DNA from: Phoronis australis
Lineage: Eukaryota > Phoronida > Phoronidae
Direction of reading: 5' to 3'
DNA length: 64,000 nt
NCBI GenBank assembly: GCA_002633005.1
Contig: NMRA01000267.1
Span: forward strand, 1-64,000
Positions within the stretch are counted from its first letter, which is position 1, and every line of letters starts with the position of its first letter. Shown piece by piece: positions 60,546-64,000 of this stretch. The translations under genes and the position numbers were made by a program. The notes under the pieces are model-generated. The model was not told the origin of the DNA. It saw nothing but the letters and a program-made list of their open reading frames with translations, and searched no databases.

Positions 60546-61470
60546 CCCATTAGACACTGTCCGCCTCATTAACCAGCACAGAGGTGGATGTGGGATTATC
60601 CTCATGTCAGTTGGGATATTTTCAAAATCATTTAAACTTGAAAAGCCGAATACCACACAAACTATTCTTCACGTTTGAGTCAGTACAGCAAAAACAAAAT
60701 CTTCCGAGACTAGCTAAGTGTTTTAAGTAATCTCCTACAACAATTTTCATATAAAACAATATTAAGAAATAGATAACATAGCTTTCATATTACACTGACC
60801 ATCCCAATAGACATAACACCTGTTCCCCCTAAGTTGGGAACGCAAACCAGTGTCACTATTTTTAGCAACATACATACAGTTTATCAATTAAAATATCCAT
60901 GATAATGATAATAAAGTTGGCAGTAGTGGATTTAGATGGGTGCTAAAGAGGACATTACACACAAGCCCAAAATTCTCCAATATGTATTTTCTCTCTCTAC
61001 AGACCAATAGAAAGTGAGCTAAATGGACAGCAAAGTGGCCTGCATATTGGTTAATCACTTTTATTGAGCAAACAGGAATGACAGACATAGACTGGGTTCA
61101 ATAATGAGTCAGGACATTATGTTTGCCTAGTTGAAGTGATTTATCAAACCAAGATGTGGGCCCTTTGCTAGGCCATTCACATCATATGCTATTATTCTGT
61201 GGATATTAAGTATTCACCAGGCCAACAATGATAAACATGGAACGTATCTGACAAAATATAAACCTTTTGAATGCACCTTGTGAAATCAAAAACAACTGAG
61301 CTCTTCTTCCAATGTCAATGGCACAAACAGCATTAAGCCCAACATAGATGCAGGCATTCACCTTTAATTTTGCTATAAATTGGAGATGGACGCTAACCCA
61401 AGTGAGGGTGTATAACAATGAAAATGTTTGGAAACAAATTGCAGTGTTGGTCGTGGTGGTGGTCGTGGTG

Positions 61471-61618
61471 TTGGGCAAGGTGAGTGTTGGGCACGGTGGC
61501 AGTGTTGCGCATGGTGGTGGTGATGTTGGGCACGGTGGCGGTGTTGGGCACGTTGGCGGTGTTGGGCATGGTGGCGGTGTTAGGCATGGTGGTGGTGTTA
61601 GGCATGGTGGTGGTCGTT
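61471..61618. repeat. 18-bp minisatellite (GTTGGGCATGGTGGCGGT)
   Basis: About eight imperfect 18-bp units. Because 18 is a multiple of three it leaves frames open on both strands (Gly/His-rich on plus, Thr/Pro-rich on minus); neither has supporting context. Confidence 0.9.
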
Positions 61619-64000
61619 AAACAGAGCATGGTCACTGACCTGGCAAAGTAGTTGGTCACATCTGGATTTCAATGTTGGTCAGGGGTAGTCAAGGCAATTC
61701 CTACAGTAGGCGTCACATGAACAGATGTACATGTAGCCCTATAAGGATGAGAATGTAACCCCCAACTTCCTAGATCCCCTTGCTAATACAGTGCTGTACA
61801 TAAAGCTCTTCACAACACATACTACATATTACATAGCCGTATTAGCCAGATGATGTTGTATGTCAGCAACTCTCAGGCTATACATGTATGTATCATAATT
61901 TGTAAATTGAGCTGTCTAGGAAAGAGGTGTTGAAATGCTGATACCAACCAATAACAAAGGTTCTAGAAATAACTCTTTGAAGTGCTGTGACGGCAAAAGA
62001 AGCAATCGATTCCTACTTGATCCAACTTCAAATGCTGGTATGCAAGACTGGCCGAGTAGGCAAGAAAGAACAACATTTCTTTCACTACCGCATATTTGGC
62101 GATGTTGGATTCATTTTGTGTGTAAATTATTTGTTATATCCTAATGTACTATCCAAATCCAGCTGCACAGCAATGGCACCCTGGTAGTATGATAATGGCA
62201 AATAATTTATAAAAAAGGCTCTAAAATCTCACAGCTTTCAGTAACAAGTGAAAAGACTTATTTCACCATGACGCTGATGTATTGGAAAATGACTATTAAT
62301 ACAGCACACACACCTTTTCACTTATCAACCATGACTTATTGTGACGTGACAAAGCACTCGTGTGAAAACAATACTCAACTTCCTCAAGTCCATTCACCAG
62401 AGGGTGCCCTACCTCATCAAAGATTTCTGAAACACCCTCCACAAACAAAAAGCTGTCAAAACTGTCTGAAACAAGGTTCGAAAAAGAATCCAATTACAGC
62501 TCTATTGGGAGCATTTAACATGTTTGCTGCATGCGAAAAATGTTTATAAGATACAAATTTTTCCTCAATGTTTTATCCTTAAAATGAAATTATTGGTGAG
62601 AAAAACCTTTTTGAGATCAGTCCTAAAAACTGAAACTCCCATTGCAGTCACACAATCTGCAGGCTGGGCTAAATCCCACTCGGTATTTGGAATTGTATTT
62701 CAAGTATATTTAACTAGTTAAGTCACTGACATTGATTTCAGAGAACGTCTGACAGACAACAGTGAGAAATGGCTATTGGTAACAAAATCACAAAAGCAAA
62801 ATGAAATTTATTGTTTTATTACTCTGGTCAAAACTAACAACTTCGAAAATTTTACGCAATCAACAATTCCAAAATTGCATTTTCCATCTTAAAAACGATA
62901 ATGTTCCTTTGAATGAACAGTTTCAATATTTCAATTTGCTCACTGAACAACAATAGCATCATGAGACTTCTCACAAAGAAGCCAAGCAGCAAACAAAGTA
63001 AAACCTTCCTCTTAAATATGCCATACTTTCAAAGCCCATGGCTGAAAGGAGTACACACATGCAATAAAGATTCTAAAAATGACATGCCACTTTTTCCGAA
63101 AGACTTCTGAAGGGCTCTTTTTGGATGCAGTCACTTTGGCAAAACAAACGGAAATCCTGGACTGGAGTTGTTGGCTGGAATGTGGAGAGTGTGGTATTGG
63201 GTATTGTCTCTGTTACCCATTTCCCTATTGCACAGGTATTGTGTTGTTTTAGAGTTTTGAATGAGCATCCAATAAGTGGACTAGAACTCACGGAATCATT
63301 TCGTAGCAGATGATACAATTAGAACTTCGGCCCACAGTAGGACAGGACTCCTTAAATATCCCAGTTCAAGACTAGGTACAAAAACTAGGTACAATGTAAC
63401 CATTGATGACTGAAACAGCCTGTCCTTGGTGCTGCTTTGTACCCAGAAAAAAGTGAAGTTCGTGTACGTATACATGCCCATTCATAAATCTCAGAGACAA
63501 TTTGCATTTATTTCTGTCAAGACTATATATTCAATTGTGATTTGGATACCAGTTAGGACCAGTTTGTATTTATCTAACATGTGTACTGGGAAGATCCTTC
63601 TTCAGGATTTTGCTCAGCTGATGGACACGAGAATGACCTTATTAATAAGCTGGGAAGAGTTATCTTTTGTTTGTCTATGAAGTCATACAATTAGCTGCCC
63701 AGCCCAATTGAAATATGGCAACATTGGTCAACAAACCATCTTGTTGAATAGGGAAATCTGCAAGATTTTACAGTCACATCCGGAACATCGACCCTCCCAT
63801 TTTGTGAAGGTACAAAAATGAATTGTGACACTGGCCTACTTTTCCAAGATAAGGTTACATACTTAAATTGTAACACGCTGGTATTAGATTAGAATGATGA
63901 AGAATGAACTAAATTTGAAATTTAAGCCAGGGAACAGAGAACAATAGTGAGAGCAGTGTACTCCCAAAGAGCAGCATTAGTTGAAGGAAATTACCGTTAA
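61619..64000. other. Non-coding, nothing recognised
   Basis: Several 60-95 codon open frames on both strands (for example 62268-62549 plus and 63073-63318 minus) lack domain features, and I do not call them genes. Confidence 0.4.

Noticed and set aside
61348-61659. Gly/His-rich or Thr/Pro-rich proteins
   Set aside because: An 18-bp minisatellite leaves both strands open; composition alone is not evidence of coding.
63691-63876. Minus-strand exon candidate for the prominin N-terminus (CTTGCAG acceptor followed by ISLFNKMVC)
   Set aside because: No signal peptide or family motif, and it is too far from exon B without intermediate exons.

Overview
The window looks like intron-rich nuclear DNA of a non-vertebrate animal, most likely a marine invertebrate. 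It is AT-rich, coding pieces are 50-215 bp exons with GT/AG borders separated by 0.2-5.6 kb introns, and short inverted-repeat transposons and decayed retroelement pieces are frequent. There are no bacterial-type operons, no rRNA and no convincing tRNA. I cannot name the species.

The only gene I can assemble with confidence lies on the minus strand between about 35.7 kb (5' side) and 3.3 kb (3' side). It is a prominin (CD133/PROM family), a five-pass membrane glycoprotein of plasma-membrane protrusions. I recover 22 exons whose splice phases agree at every junction, about 752 codons. They run from just before TM1 through the Cys-rich loop, TM2, the first large extracellular loop, TM3, TM4, the second large loop, TM5 and the start of the cytoplasmic tail. 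The N-terminal exon(s) (upstream, above 35.7 kb) and the last tail exon (below 3.3 kb) were not found. Exons C, D and E occur twice (26.4-29.1 kb and 30.2-31.7 kb).

The window contains five single N bases (19362, 29972, 38989, 47010, 51195). Four are flanked by long near-identical direct copies: 26160-29971 vs 29973-32601; 38337-38988 vs 39354-40005; 42780-47009 vs 47011-49586; 50007-51194 vs 51196-52387. The simplest reading is that both haplotypes of a very heterozygous diploid were placed in tandem. Comparing the copies exposes insertion polymorphisms. One is a 537-bp PIF/Harbinger-like element with 26-bp terminal inverted repeats and an exact empty site in the other copy. Another is a 1.2-kb repeat absent from the other copy.

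Other content: a repeat family with a 450-bp higher-order unit built from three ~150-bp modules, each carrying a CCACTAGGnGGCnC box (9.5-11.5 kb, 19.2-19.8 kb, 43.5-44.7 kb, plus decayed copies near 18.9-20.6 kb and 29.4-32.8 kb); several MITE-like families; a dead Penelope-type GIY-YIG fragment; an unrecognised plus-strand Cys/His-rich reading frame inside a prominin intron (7773-8267); micro- and minisatellites; and a CpG-rich promoter-like region at 55.7-57.5 kb. From 57.5 to 64 kb I recognise no gene.
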